Assembly (NCBI GenBank): GCA_020634815.1
Contig: JACKBA010000002.1
Span: 310,001-374,000 of the forward strand
Origin: Caldilineaceae bacterium
GTDB taxonomy: Bacteria > Chloroflexota > Anaerolineae > Caldilineales > Caldilineaceae
DNA length: 64,000 nt
Reading direction: 5' to 3'
In this document: positions 55,553-64,000 of the stretch, one piece after another
Position numbering within the stretch: the first letter of the stretch is position 1
Layout: each line of letters starts with the position of its first letter
Made by a program: the position numbers and the translations under genes
Notes under the pieces: generated by a model
Databases searched by the model: none
What the model was told of the DNA's origin: nothing
Seen by the model: the letters and a program-made list of their open reading frames with translations, nothing else

Positions 55553-57895
55553 ATGTCTCCAGCGAACAAGGTCTTCGCTTCGGCAGGCTTCGTCGTGGTT
55601 GCCTGTCTCTTCTTTGGCGCGCTGCTTGCCCTCGGGCCGGTAGCGCCTGTCTACGCACAAGAAACAACGCCGAACGTGGCGGTCATCACGAGCACGGTAG
55701 ATCTGGCAACCACCACCACGTCGATTACCGTGCCCGTGACGCTGACCGTTGATGCCGAAAACATCTCAGCGCTGACGTTCCAGTTGGACTACGACCAGAC
55801 CTGCATACACATCGACGACGCCTCGTCCGATGTGAGCGGGTTGCCCAGTGGCAACGGCTTCGCCAACAGCGTCATCGACGACCCCGCAAATGGCCTCCTC
55901 GACATCTCGATCTGGGATACCGAAGAAACACAAACCGCTCTGACAAGCGGTTACGTTGCAGTCATCGAGTTCACGCTCGAAGCGTTGTGTCGCACCAACA
56001 ACGCCGACACAGACATCGTTTTCAGTTTCTCATCCGATCCTGCCGTGACGTTCGGCGCCACGAACGGCTCATCCGTATCCGGCGCGTCCTATTCCGGCAC
56101 CTACACGCTGGACATCAACCAGTTACCATCCAGCGTTGGATTCACTCAGAACGATTCCAACGCCACGGAGAATGTCAGCGGCTCGCGCTCGGTGGGCACA
56201 CTCAGCGCCACGGATCTGGACGGATCGGATTCACACACCTTCGCCCTGGCCACGACCTGCACCGCACCATGGGATAACCAGGGATTCGGCGTATCGTCCA
56301 ACACTCTGATCACCGACCGCACGTTCAACTATGAAGGAACCGGCACCTACACCGTTTGCGTCCAGGCGAACGACGGTCAAGGCGGCATCTTTGCTGAAAC
56401 GGTGACCGTCACAGTCATAGACGCCAACGACACGCCGACCGCCATTGAACTCTCGGCCAACTCGATTGTCGAGGGGTCGGCCATCAGCACAACGATCGGC
56501 ACTTTCACGTCCACTGACGAGGATGCCGGCGAAACCTTCACCTACTCATTGGTCTCGGGCACCGGCTCGACCGACAACGACTCGTTTGACATTGTCGACG
56601 GCGCCCTTGTGGTCAGCGACACTCTCGACTACGACAGCCAGGCGCTCTACAAGATTCGCGTGCGCACCACCGATAGTGAAAGCGCCACCTACGACCAGCA
56701 ATTCACCGTCATCGTGCTTGGCAAGTCAGTTCTATCACTGAAGGGTGAGCCTGACGTCCCGTATGTCGTCTCCGGCAGTAGCATCAACGTGCCGATCAAC
56801 TTTGCAGCCATGGGCAACGATGTGGTAACGGCCACGTTTGATATCGACTACAACGACACATGTCTGGTCTATGCTGGCGCCGGCGGCCTCACCGGCCTCC
56901 AGAGCGGCTTCTCCAGCGTAACCACCGACAACAGCGACGACGGCACGGTCACGGTGGACATCGCCAGCAGCACGACGGTGCTCAAGGAAGGGGTGTTGGG
57001 CTATCTCACGTTCACCGGCGATGCGGCCTGCGATCCCGGCCAATGGACAGACATCACCTTCTCCGGTACACCCTCGTTGAAAGCTGCCGGTGGCTCCACG
57101 TTCAACTACGCCACCTCGAATGGCAAGATCGTCGTAGTGGCGAACGATACACGGGGCGACTGCAACAGCGATGGATCACGCAATGCCGGTGACTTCTCGG
57201 CTACAGCCCGTGAAATCTGGGACAGCGAGTCAACCGACAGCACTTCCCAGGATCTTGCGCCAGACTCATGGTTGTGGACACCCAGTGGTAGCTATGCCGG
57301 AAGCGCACAGGGCTGCGATTCGAACAACGATCGCAAGTTGGCTGTGGCAGACCTGGTCTGTACGGCGCGCCTCTTCTTTGGCGCAACTTGCACCGTCGGC
57401 GTGGCGGCCGCGGCCAGTGAGCCCGCCGTTGTCGCCGCTCCAGCGGCTGTGCTCGCAAGCGCGGAAACCGCGGTTGAAGCCCCGGTTTATCTCCAGACAA
57501 ACGGTAGCAATGTGGGCGCGGCAGCGTTCACCGTGAATTTCGACCCGGCGCAACTTCGACTGGACCCGACCGATGGCGACCAGGATGGCATCCCGGATGC
57601 TGTGATCCTGAATGCTCCGGCCGGAATGCTCAGGATGGTCATGTACGATGCTGCACCTGGCCAAATCCATATCATGCTATCCGGCGTCGTCATGCCGATG
57701 CCGACACTGGCCGACGGCAAACTTGCCAGCATCACGCTGACTGGCAGCGCCCAGGCCACAGGCGTACTCACCCAGGTGACGTTGACTGACGTCTCACTTG
57801 GTGATGCTGACGGCAACGAAGTGCCGGCCGAAGTACAGGTATTGGCGCCGGATGGCATCCAGCCTGGCCTATTCCTCCCGATGGTCACGCTCTAG
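55553..57895 (+). CDS. Secreted cohesin/cadherin/dockerin-type modular protein
   Basis: 780 aa, signal peptide to about residue 35 (VYAQ). Module order: cohesin-like (about 40-190, LTFQLDYDQTCIHIDD), two cadherin-like domains (about 192-391, joined by VIDANDTPTAIELSAN), cohesin-like (about 392-530), a dockerin-like pair of calcium loops (GDCNSDGSRNAGDF near 535 and GCDSNNDRKLAVADL near 586), a third cohesin-like domain (about 625-770) and the tail LFLPMVTL. Outside the cell, probably in surface assembly or adhesion. Cohesin and dockerin on one chain would permit self-association. Confidence 0.88.
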   Translation: MSPANKVFASAGFVVVACLFFGALLALGPVAPVYAQETTPNVAVITSTVDLATTTTSITVPVTLTVDAENISALTFQLDYDQTCIHIDDASSDVSGLPSGNGFANSVIDDPANGLLDISIWDTEETQTALTSGYVAVIEFTLEALCRTNNADTDIVFSFSSDPAVTFGATNGSSVSGASYSGTYTLDINQLPSSVGFTQNDSNATENVSGSRSVGTLSATDLDGSDSHTFALATTCTAPWDNQGFGVSSNTLITDRTFNYEGTGTYTVCVQANDGQGGIFAETVTVTVIDANDTPTAIELSANSIVEGSAISTTIGTFTSTDEDAGETFTYSLVSGTGSTDNDSFDIVDGALVVSDTLDYDSQALYKIRVRTTDSESATYDQQFTVIVLGKSVLSLKGEPDVPYVVSGSSINVPINFAAMGNDVVTATFDIDYNDTCLVYAGAGGLTGLQSGFSSVTTDNSDDGTVTVDIASSTTVLKEGVLGYLTFTGDAACDPGQWTDITFSGTPSLKAAGGSTFNYATSNGKIVVVANDTRGDCNSDGSRNAGDFSATAREIWDSESTDSTSQDLAPDSWLWTPSGSYAGSAQGCDSNNDRKLAVADLVCTARLFFGATCTVGVAAAASEPAVVAAPAAVLASAETAVEAPVYLQTNGSNVGAAAFTVNFDPAQLRLDPTDGDQDGIPDAVILNAPAGMLRMVMYDAAPGQIHIMLSGVVMPMPTLADGKLASITLTGSAQATGVLTQVTLTDVSLGDADGNEVPAEVQVLAPDGIQPGLFLPMVTL

Positions 57896-57936
57896 ACCTT
57901 GGCATCGATCGGTGAGTGCCGGTCGATACGCACCTA

Positions 57937-57976
57937 AACAAGGGGTAGGCGGAAGCAATACCGTCTACCCCTTGTT
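57937..57976 (+). terminator. Strong hairpin after the cohesin-type gene
   Basis: AACAAGGGGTAG (57937-57948) pairs with CTACCCCTTGTT (57965-57976) and the stem extends inward by four more pairs including one G-U. A short T-run (TTTT) lies about 6 nt after it. Confidence 0.75.
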
Positions 57977-57993
57977 GCCATTTTCTGGTTGCC

Positions 57994-59055
57994 ATGAGTG
58001 ACAATGCCCAGACCACCGTATTCTCGATTCACAGGTTACTGACCTTTGCCGCGCTGGCAACGGCGATCATTGTGCTTGCACAACTCAATCGCCTGACGTC
58101 ATCTGGCACAGCAAGCCCCTCGGCCGTTGCCAATCTCGAAATCCCGGTGCACGTCGGTGTCGACAGCCAAGGGGTTGCAGCCATACCGGTTCGTTTCGCC
58201 GCCGACGGCTTGCGCATCAGCGCCGCGCTGTTTTCCATCGACTATGACGAGCAGTGCCTGCTTTTCGACCCGGTTGACGCAAACCGCGATGGATTTCCGG
58301 ACAATGTCTTGTTCAACCTTCCCAGCCAGTTCATCGTATCGGCATCCTTCAACGCGCTAGATACAGATGGTGAACTGCACATCATGATGGTTGACTATTC
58401 CCCGCCATATGCGTCTTTACCCGAGCAGACGTTGCTAACCGTTCGTCTTGCCGCGCGCTGTACGCCTGCGAAAGGCGAAACAATTACGGCGCGAGTCGGA
58501 TTTGGCAGCGCGCCCCGGCCGAGTCTGAGCACATCCACCGGCAGCGCGGCCAACTGCACCTTCACAGACGGATCTGTGCTGTTCGGCGCAGATCTGCCAC
58601 TTCCCACCCTGGCGCCAACTGCAACGGCCACGCCGGCACCTACTGTAGCGCCGTCGGCGACACCAACTATAGCGCCAACCGCCACCCCTGACCCCGGCAC
58701 GATCCCGCCGACGCCCGGCACAATCCCGCCTACACCCAGTGCTAGTGACCCGGATGTGGACGGCATTCTGAGCGGGGAAGAAGGAACTGCCGACTGGGAT
58801 GGTGACGGCATTCCCAACTACCTCGATGCCGACGACGACAACGACGGCATTCCGACCCTGCTCGAGGGCCGCGGCGATGTCGATGGCGGAGGCGTGCCCA
58901 ACTTCCTCGATCTCGACTCCAATGGCAACGGTATCCCCGACCACACGGAGGCGGGCGACGACCCATTGCATCCCGTCGATCGCGATGGCAATGGCGTGTA
59001 CGATTTTCTGGACGTACCGGAGCAACTCTACCTTCCGTTGGTCACCCGCCAATGA
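57994..59055 (+). CDS. Secreted cohesin-like protein with calcium-binding aspartate repeats
   Basis: 353 aa. N-terminal membrane/signal segment (about 13-31), one cohesin-like domain (about 45-190, ALFSIDYDEQCLLFDP), a Thr/Pro linker (APTATATPAPT, then PGTIPPTPGTIPPTP), thrombospondin-3-like calcium repeats (DWDGDGIPNYLDADDDNDG, SNGNGIPDH, DRDGNGVYDFLD) and the tail LYLPLVTRQ. No strong ribosome site is seen before the ATG. A cell-surface or extracellular calcium-stabilised protein; likely works with the neighbours on both sides. Confidence 0.85.
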   Translation: MSDNAQTTVFSIHRLLTFAALATAIIVLAQLNRLTSSGTASPSAVANLEIPVHVGVDSQGVAAIPVRFAADGLRISAALFSIDYDEQCLLFDPVDANRDGFPDNVLFNLPSQFIVSASFNALDTDGELHIMMVDYSPPYASLPEQTLLTVRLAARCTPAKGETITARVGFGSAPRPSLSTSTGSAANCTFTDGSVLFGADLPLPTLAPTATATPAPTVAPSATPTIAPTATPDPGTIPPTPGTIPPTPSASDPDVDGILSGEEGTADWDGDGIPNYLDADDDNDGIPTLLEGRGDVDGGGVPNFLDLDSNGNGIPDHTEAGDDPLHPVDRDGNGVYDFLDVPEQLYLPLVTRQ

Positions 59056-59375
59056 AACTTACGCGTCACTGACGAAACTGCCTCGTTTTTACGAACAGGG
59101 TAAGATGCCTAAAGAACGACCCGGCCCCAAACGCTATGTCCCGAATTACTCAGGACATCTGTCATGTCCCTGAGAAACGGTGCTCTGCTACATTTGATGT
59201 ACGTGGTGAAATCGACCCGATGGCATGAGCCCCTGAAGCTGCAGGCTTGACCGCATCCTAATTCGCTCCGCCAATCGACCCCCGATCCCACCATTAGGAC
59301 AACCTGGCAAGGACGCTTGCCGGACGTCCGCCGCTGAACCAATCCCATACCATTTTCTACTGTGAGGAAATCCCT
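59056..59375 (+). other. Intergenic region with a bulged hairpin
   Basis: 320 nt without a gene. CTCAGGACAT (59149-59158) pairs with ATGTCC-C-TGAG (59164-59174) with one bulged base and a 5-nt loop. It looks like either a terminator-like fold or the end of a lost mobile element; no transposase remnant is visible. Confidence 0.45.
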
Positions 59376-62300
59376 ATGTCTGACAGTTTCGCGCGCCCCC
59401 GTCACCCCTTTCTGCTGATTGCAACTGCGATCGGCATCCTACTTGTGTCTCTTGCATTCTTTGGCAGCGCCAGCGCCGCCGCCACGCTGATCGTCGACCC
59501 AAGCAACTGCGCCAGCGGCAGCGGCAACTACTGCTCCATTCAAGACGCCATTGACGCAGCCGCAGTCGGCGACACGATTCATGTATATCCTGGCTCGTAC
59601 AGTGAAACGGCGACAAATCGTGCAACAATTCAGGCGGCCGGTTATCAGTTCGGCCTTTTCATCGACAAAGACAATCTCACCATTCAAGGCGTGAAAGCAG
59701 ATGGCAGTGCAGTAGCCAGTTATGCTGAAGCGGCTGCGACTGTGACCACCAACGCCACGAATAGCTTTGGCTACAGTGGCATTTTTGTACAGTCTAGCAA
59801 TGTAACCATTGCAGGGCTGCGGATTGGCGCCAATACACCGACCAACAACAAGACCATCGAGGTGATCGGCGACAACTTCACCGTGCGCAATTGCGATTTT
59901 GATGTCGCGCTTGATGTAGATGGCTACGGTGGTTCGGTTTATCTCAATGACTGGCGCTATGACACAGTGACAGCGCAATCCTATGTGAAGCAGTACGCGA
60001 TTGAGAACAACCGCTTTCAGCATGACATGAATATCACGATTGCCAGTGGCGTTGGCATGACCGGCGATGTTTCCACCCGACGCATCACTGGCAACACCTT
60101 TGAGTTTGATCCGGCTCACACGGCAACTGCAATCAGCTTCAGCGGCGCTGGCGGTGTGCCCTGGTACGTCTATCCTGTCGGCGGCGCCGTGATTGAAAAC
60201 AACAGCTTTCAAGGCGGCACGCAGTACATCCGTGCGCGCGGCGACTACAAGGAAGCCGAGTTTGACTGGGCGCACTTCTGGCAGGCAAACACCTTCGATA
60301 AAGCGGTTGTCGCGTTGGTTGACTACCCGAGTTCGCCTTTCAGCGTCCGTACCTATTCATACACCACATCCGGCTACACATTCACCAATGTTCGCCGGAT
60401 CGGTGCTGCCATCCAAGGCGCGATAGATAACGCTCAGCCCGGCGACACAATCAAAGTCGCGGCAGGCACGTACGTTGAGCAGCCGCTGATCACCAAGAAC
60501 CTGACGCTGATCGGCGCAGGCAGCGGCACTGTGATCAAGGCGCCGGCGACGTTGGTCAGCCGGTTCACGACGACAGACTCATGGGGTAATGTCTTCGCTC
60601 AATACCCGGTGCTGACCGTCAGTGGGGCCAATGCCACCGTGCGCGGCCTGGTCATCGACGGTGACGGACGCGGCAACAGTGCGTACAAATTCAATGGCAT
60701 CGCCTATTACAACGCCGGCGGCGCCATCATCAGCACCGAGATAAAAGGCGTGCGCAATAATCCGTTCGATGGCGCACAGAGTGGCGTGGCTATCTATGCC
60801 TATCTGGTAGATGGCAGCACGCGCAACCTCGCCATCCGCAACAACTATATCCACGATTTCCAGAAGAACGGCATGGCGGTCAATTCAGGTGGATCGTCAG
60901 TCCTGACCACCCAGATCGTCGGCAACCACGTCGTTGGTGGCGGACCAACTGGTGTAACTGCCCAGAACGGCATCCAGGTTTACCGCGCCTCCGGCACGCT
61001 GGATGGCTACATCGACAGCAACACGGTCTCTGGCATTGCCTACACCGGCGCAAGCTGGGTTGCAAGCACAATCCTGAATTTCTACGCCGATGTTGACGTA
61101 ACCAATAATGTGCTATTGGGCGGGCATGTTGGCGTCTACAACATTGATGCCCAAGGCGCAATCGCCAATAATAAAGTTGAGGTGATCAAAGCAGGCGGTT
61201 ATGGCTGGGGCATCATCGCCAGCGACCCGCCGCAAGCCGTGCCTTCGCCGTATGAGGTGCCAATGGCGGAAGCGGCAGCCGGCGCTGCCAGTACCGACAA
61301 TTTGGTCACTACAGCCTCTGCTACAGAACTGGCAGTCAATGTCTCCGGCAACATCGTGACGTTTGCCGACCCCGACAACTCTTCGACGTTCGGCATTGAA
61401 GCCGACGCCGGCTATGGTCAGCGCAATCTTCGCATCACGGCCAATCGCAACGCAGTTTCCGGCTTTGAAGTCGGGCTGGAATTCTATCAGTGCGGCAGTT
61501 CATGCACTTCGGCCGTCTTTACGGGCGTCACGGCCAACTACAACAATGTTGCCGGCAACACCATCGGGATGCGCTCGAACGCCAGCTACCTCACCGCCGA
61601 TGGCACGAACAACTGGTGGGGTGCTCCCAGTGGCCCGTCCGGTGCAGGGTCAGGCAGCGGGGCACAAGTCACGCAGTACATCAACTTCACCCCGTGGCTG
61701 GGCGCTGCGCCGAACGTCGCCGTCCTCTCCGTCCCCGCCACACCCATCCTCCTGCAGCGCACCGACCCCAAGGTCATCAACGTGCCGATCATCCTGGCGC
61801 CAGAGGCCGGCGACCAGATCGCCTCGGTCGCCTTCTCGGTGGACTACGACCAGAGTTGTCTGAGCACGAGCGCAGCCAAGGTGACCGGTCTGCCTGCCGG
61901 TTTCCAGACCGGCGTCGCCTTCGATGCCGCCGATACCGACGGCGAAATCGACGTTGCAATCTGGAGCGAGGTGTCAAACCCGCTGGTCTTGAGTGCAGGC
62001 ACGCTGCTCTCGATCGAATTCGCCGTGACAGACAGTCCAGCCTGTTGGGGCACCGACCACACCGTCGATGTGCTCTTCTCGAACCAGCCGGCGCCCTCTT
62101 TCGGTGACCCGGGCGGGCAGACGCTCTTCCGCACCGCCGTCGGCGCCAGCATCCCGCTGGACTTCAACTCATTCCCAACGGACTTCGCTCTCTCCGCTAC
62201 AAGCGTGGCCGAGAACGTGCCGGCAGATACTGTCGTGGGGACGTTCAGCAACAATGATCCCGATGTCGACACCTTTGTCTACACGCTGGTGAGCGGTGCC

Positions 62301-63914
62301 GGCGCCGATGACAACGCTTCCTTCACCATCGTTGCCAACCAACTGAAGATCAATGCATCGCCTGACTTCGAGGCGAAGTCCTCGTACAGCATCCTGGTGC
62401 AGCTCAACGACGGCAAGGGCGGCGTGGTCACCAAGCAGTTCACGATCACGATCACCAACGTCAACGATACGCCGACTGACATCACGCTCTCGAACGACAA
62501 GGTCTTTGAGGCGGCGCCGGCCAACACCGTGATCGGCACATTCTCTACCGTCGACCAGGACAGCGGCGACACCTTCACCTACGCGCTGGTCAGTGGTACG
62601 GGCGACACCGACAACGGCGCCTTCACCATTACCGGCAGTCAGTTGTCGATCAATGCCTCGCCCGACTTCGCCACGCAGTCCAGCTACTCGATCCGCGTGC
62701 GCAGCACCGATGCCGGCGGTCTCTCCTTCGAGAAGGAATTCACCATCCATGTCATCGACCGCTCCGAGCTGAGCCTGCCCGTCGAGACCGAAATGGTGTG
62801 GGTGGCCTACAGCGGCAATCTGCAAGTGCCGGTGCACTTTGCGGCCCAGGGCAACGCCGTGCGCAGCGCCAGCTTCTCCATCGACTACGCCGAAGCCTGC
62901 CTGACCTTCACCGGGCTGAGCGGCTTCCAGAGCGGCTGGAGTGGTTCGGCCGGAACGCCGACCACCAGCGGCATTGTCGGTATTGCTCTCAACGGCTCGA
63001 CTGACCTGGCGAGCGGCACGGCGGTGGTGCTCAACTTCAGCGCAAACGACGCCTGCACCTCGGGCACGGTCTCGCCCATCACATTGACTGGCGCCACCAG
63101 CCTAGCAGACGTCAGCAATATTCCACTACCGGCGCTGACACTCGACGGCGCTGTGCACATCGTGGCCAATGACGCACGCGGCGACTGCAATAGCGACGAC
63201 ATCGTCAACGCCGCCGACTTCGTGGCCGAGGTACTCGAATCCTTCGACACGAATTCAGTCCCGGCTTCGTTCCCTGACAACCATTGGCTCTATGTCCACA
63301 CGGGAACCTTCAACGGTAGCGCCATTGGCTGTGACGCCAATGCCTCCACACAGGTCGACGTGGCCGACATTCTCTGCACGGTGCTCGTCGTCTTTGGCGA
63401 CAACTCGTGCACGCTGCCGGCGGTGACGACCGCCGCCGGTCAGCCGGCCGTCCTGTCGCTGCCGGCCGCGCAGGCCGCGCCTGCCGGCGCGACGGTGGAA
63501 ATCCCTGTGAGTCTGCGGCGCAATGACGCTGCGGTCGCCGGCGCTGCCTTCCGCATCGGCATCGACCCGCGAGCAGCGCTTCTCGACACGGCCGACGCCG
63601 ACAACGACGGTATCCCCGACGGCATCCGCTTCAACGTGCCGGCGGATCTGATGCGCTCGGTGCAGGTGAGCGAAGACGGCGCCACGATCGACATCGCCAT
63701 CGCCGATCTGAGCCTCCCGCTCTTCGAACTGCCCGACGACGTACTCGTCACGGTCGACCTGCAGGTGACGGCAGCGGGGGCTGGCCAGCCCGTAGTCGTC
63801 AGCCTGACGAATGCTTCGCTCGGCAGCACCGGCGGTGTCAACGTGCCGGTAGAGATCGAGGTAGCTGGCCAGGAGGCCGGCAACCAGATCTTCCTGCCGG
63901 TCATGCGCCGGTAA
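59376..63914 (+). CDS. Giant secreted beta-helix/cohesin/cadherin/dockerin protein
   Basis: 1512 aa, signal peptide to about residue 35. Two right-handed beta-helix regions of pectate-lyase/adhesin style follow (about 36-330, SIQDAIDAAAVGDTIHVYPG; about 345-775, AIQGAIDNAQPGDTIKVAAG). Then come the same modules in the same order as in the 55553-57895 protein: cohesin-like (about 778-925), two cadherin-like (about 932 and 1034), cohesin-like (about 1129), dockerin-like calcium loops (GDCNSDDIVNAADF near 1268 and GCDANASTQVDVADI near 1317), cohesin-like (about 1355) and the tail IFLPVMRR. GAGG ribosome site. A large surface protein, perhaps polysaccharide-binding. Confidence 0.9.
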   Translation: MSDSFARPRHPFLLIATAIGILLVSLAFFGSASAAATLIVDPSNCASGSGNYCSIQDAIDAAAVGDTIHVYPGSYSETATNRATIQAAGYQFGLFIDKDNLTIQGVKADGSAVASYAEAAATVTTNATNSFGYSGIFVQSSNVTIAGLRIGANTPTNNKTIEVIGDNFTVRNCDFDVALDVDGYGGSVYLNDWRYDTVTAQSYVKQYAIENNRFQHDMNITIASGVGMTGDVSTRRITGNTFEFDPAHTATAISFSGAGGVPWYVYPVGGAVIENNSFQGGTQYIRARGDYKEAEFDWAHFWQANTFDKAVVALVDYPSSPFSVRTYSYTTSGYTFTNVRRIGAAIQGAIDNAQPGDTIKVAAGTYVEQPLITKNLTLIGAGSGTVIKAPATLVSRFTTTDSWGNVFAQYPVLTVSGANATVRGLVIDGDGRGNSAYKFNGIAYYNAGGAIISTEIKGVRNNPFDGAQSGVAIYAYLVDGSTRNLAIRNNYIHDFQKNGMAVNSGGSSVLTTQIVGNHVVGGGPTGVTAQNGIQVYRASGTLDGYIDSNTVSGIAYTGASWVASTILNFYADVDVTNNVLLGGHVGVYNIDAQGAIANNKVEVIKAGGYGWGIIASDPPQAVPSPYEVPMAEAAAGAASTDNLVTTASATELAVNVSGNIVTFADPDNSSTFGIEADAGYGQRNLRITANRNAVSGFEVGLEFYQCGSSCTSAVFTGVTANYNNVAGNTIGMRSNASYLTADGTNNWWGAPSGPSGAGSGSGAQVTQYINFTPWLGAAPNVAVLSVPATPILLQRTDPKVINVPIILAPEAGDQIASVAFSVDYDQSCLSTSAAKVTGLPAGFQTGVAFDAADTDGEIDVAIWSEVSNPLVLSAGTLLSIEFAVTDSPACWGTDHTVDVLFSNQPAPSFGDPGGQTLFRTAVGASIPLDFNSFPTDFALSATSVAENVPADTVVGTFSNNDPDVDTFVYTLVSGAGADDNASFTIVANQLKINASPDFEAKSSYSILVQLNDGKGGVVTKQFTITITNVNDTPTDITLSNDKVFEAAPANTVIGTFSTVDQDSGDTFTYALVSGTGDTDNGAFTITGSQLSINASPDFATQSSYSIRVRSTDAGGLSFEKEFTIHVIDRSELSLPVETEMVWVAYSGNLQVPVHFAAQGNAVRSASFSIDYAEACLTFTGLSGFQSGWSGSAGTPTTSGIVGIALNGSTDLASGTAVVLNFSANDACTSGTVSPITLTGATSLADVSNIPLPALTLDGAVHIVANDARGDCNSDDIVNAADFVAEVLESFDTNSVPASFPDNHWLYVHTGTFNGSAIGCDANASTQVDVADILCTVLVVFGDNSCTLPAVTTAAGQPAVLSLPAAQAAPAGATVEIPVSLRRNDAAVAGAAFRIGIDPRAALLDTADADNDGIPDGIRFNVPADLMRSVQVSEDGATIDIAIADLSLPLFELPDDVLVTVDLQVTAAGAGQPVVVSLTNASLGSTGGVNVPVEIEVAGQEAGNQIFLPVMRR

Positions 63915-63930
63915 TCTTTGTATAAGCTGT

Positions 63931-63966
63931 CGCCGGCGCCGATCGGTGCACTGATCGGCGCCGGCG
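63931..63966 (+). terminator. Long GC hairpin after the beta-helix gene
   Basis: CGCCGGCGCCGATC (63931-63944) pairs perfectly with GATCGGCGCCGGCG (63953-63966), loop of 8 nt. No T-run follows, so it may work with a factor or protect the mRNA end. Confidence 0.7.
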
Positions 63967-64000
63967 CCCATTCGCTCAAGCCAGCCCTTCCCGGGTGTAT

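Noticed and set aside
59056..59375. Insertion-sequence remnant
   Set aside because: Only a small bulged hairpin is present; no transposase fragment or target duplication could be seen.

Overview
The window is a GC-rich bacterial chromosome segment with tightly packed genes. It most resembles a member of the Chloroflexota (Caldilineae/Anaerolineae-like). This is inferred from gene content (TrmFO, PdxST, a SUF system with SufR and SufU, a fused cytochrome b with a multihaem cytochrome c, KaiC-type ATPases, GlcDE/GlcF) and from secreted cohesin/cadherin proteins ending in an LPxV-type tail. The phylum is an inference; there is no rRNA gene to settle it, and I see no tRNA, rRNA or CRISPR array.

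Layout. 1-8.7 kb: a truncated histidine phosphatase, mutY, a small zinc-ribbon membrane protein, a cytochrome b / Rieske / trihaem cytochrome c operon with an upstream duplicated-domain secreted protein, then glcF and a nucleotidyltransferase. 8.8-11.4 kb: a glcD-glcE fusion. 11.5-21.6 kb: a seven-gene minus-strand signalling operon (receiver-only regulator, small protein A, two-domain KaiC-like ATPase, small protein B, three-domain KaiC-like ATPase, hybrid histidine kinase, receiver-PAS-kinase). 22.0-26.5 kb: an eight-PAS sensor kinase with its NarL-type regulator. 26.5-32.5 kb: a 21-bp repeat array, a GH78 rhamnosidase, trmFO, an orphan ABC permease. 32.7-39.2 kb: a large secreted protein with three repeats and two META domains, pdxST, and a probable structured RNA with its own promoter and terminator. 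39.5-43.4 kb: a CysO-type sulfur carrier, a rhodanese-E1 activating enzyme, a cysteine synthase, DUF4395 and thioredoxin-like proteins. 43.3-53.6 kb: a hydrolase, then the complete suf gene set (sufR-C-B-D, sulfurtransferase, sufS, a toxin-antitoxin-like pair, sufU, a Rieske ferredoxin, sufT). 53.7-63.9 kb: an MFS transporter and three secreted cohesin-type proteins.

How the genes connect. CysO, the E1 enzyme and the cysteine synthase can make cysteine, which SufS uses for Fe-S assembly. The sufR promoter and the promoter of the putative RNA upstream of cysO carry the same kind of 17-bp palindrome (GACA-N9-TGTC) on the -35 box, suggesting joint control. The KaiC operon looks like a self-contained signalling module and is the best candidate for an undescribed system.

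Across the window, intergenic gaps are filled with long hairpins built from short degenerate words (GAAGACGC, GATTGGA, GGTCAAT, GATGACAA, GCGGAT, GGGGCGA). One of these sits in frame inside glcF, and at least one ends in a T-run and works as an intrinsic terminator.
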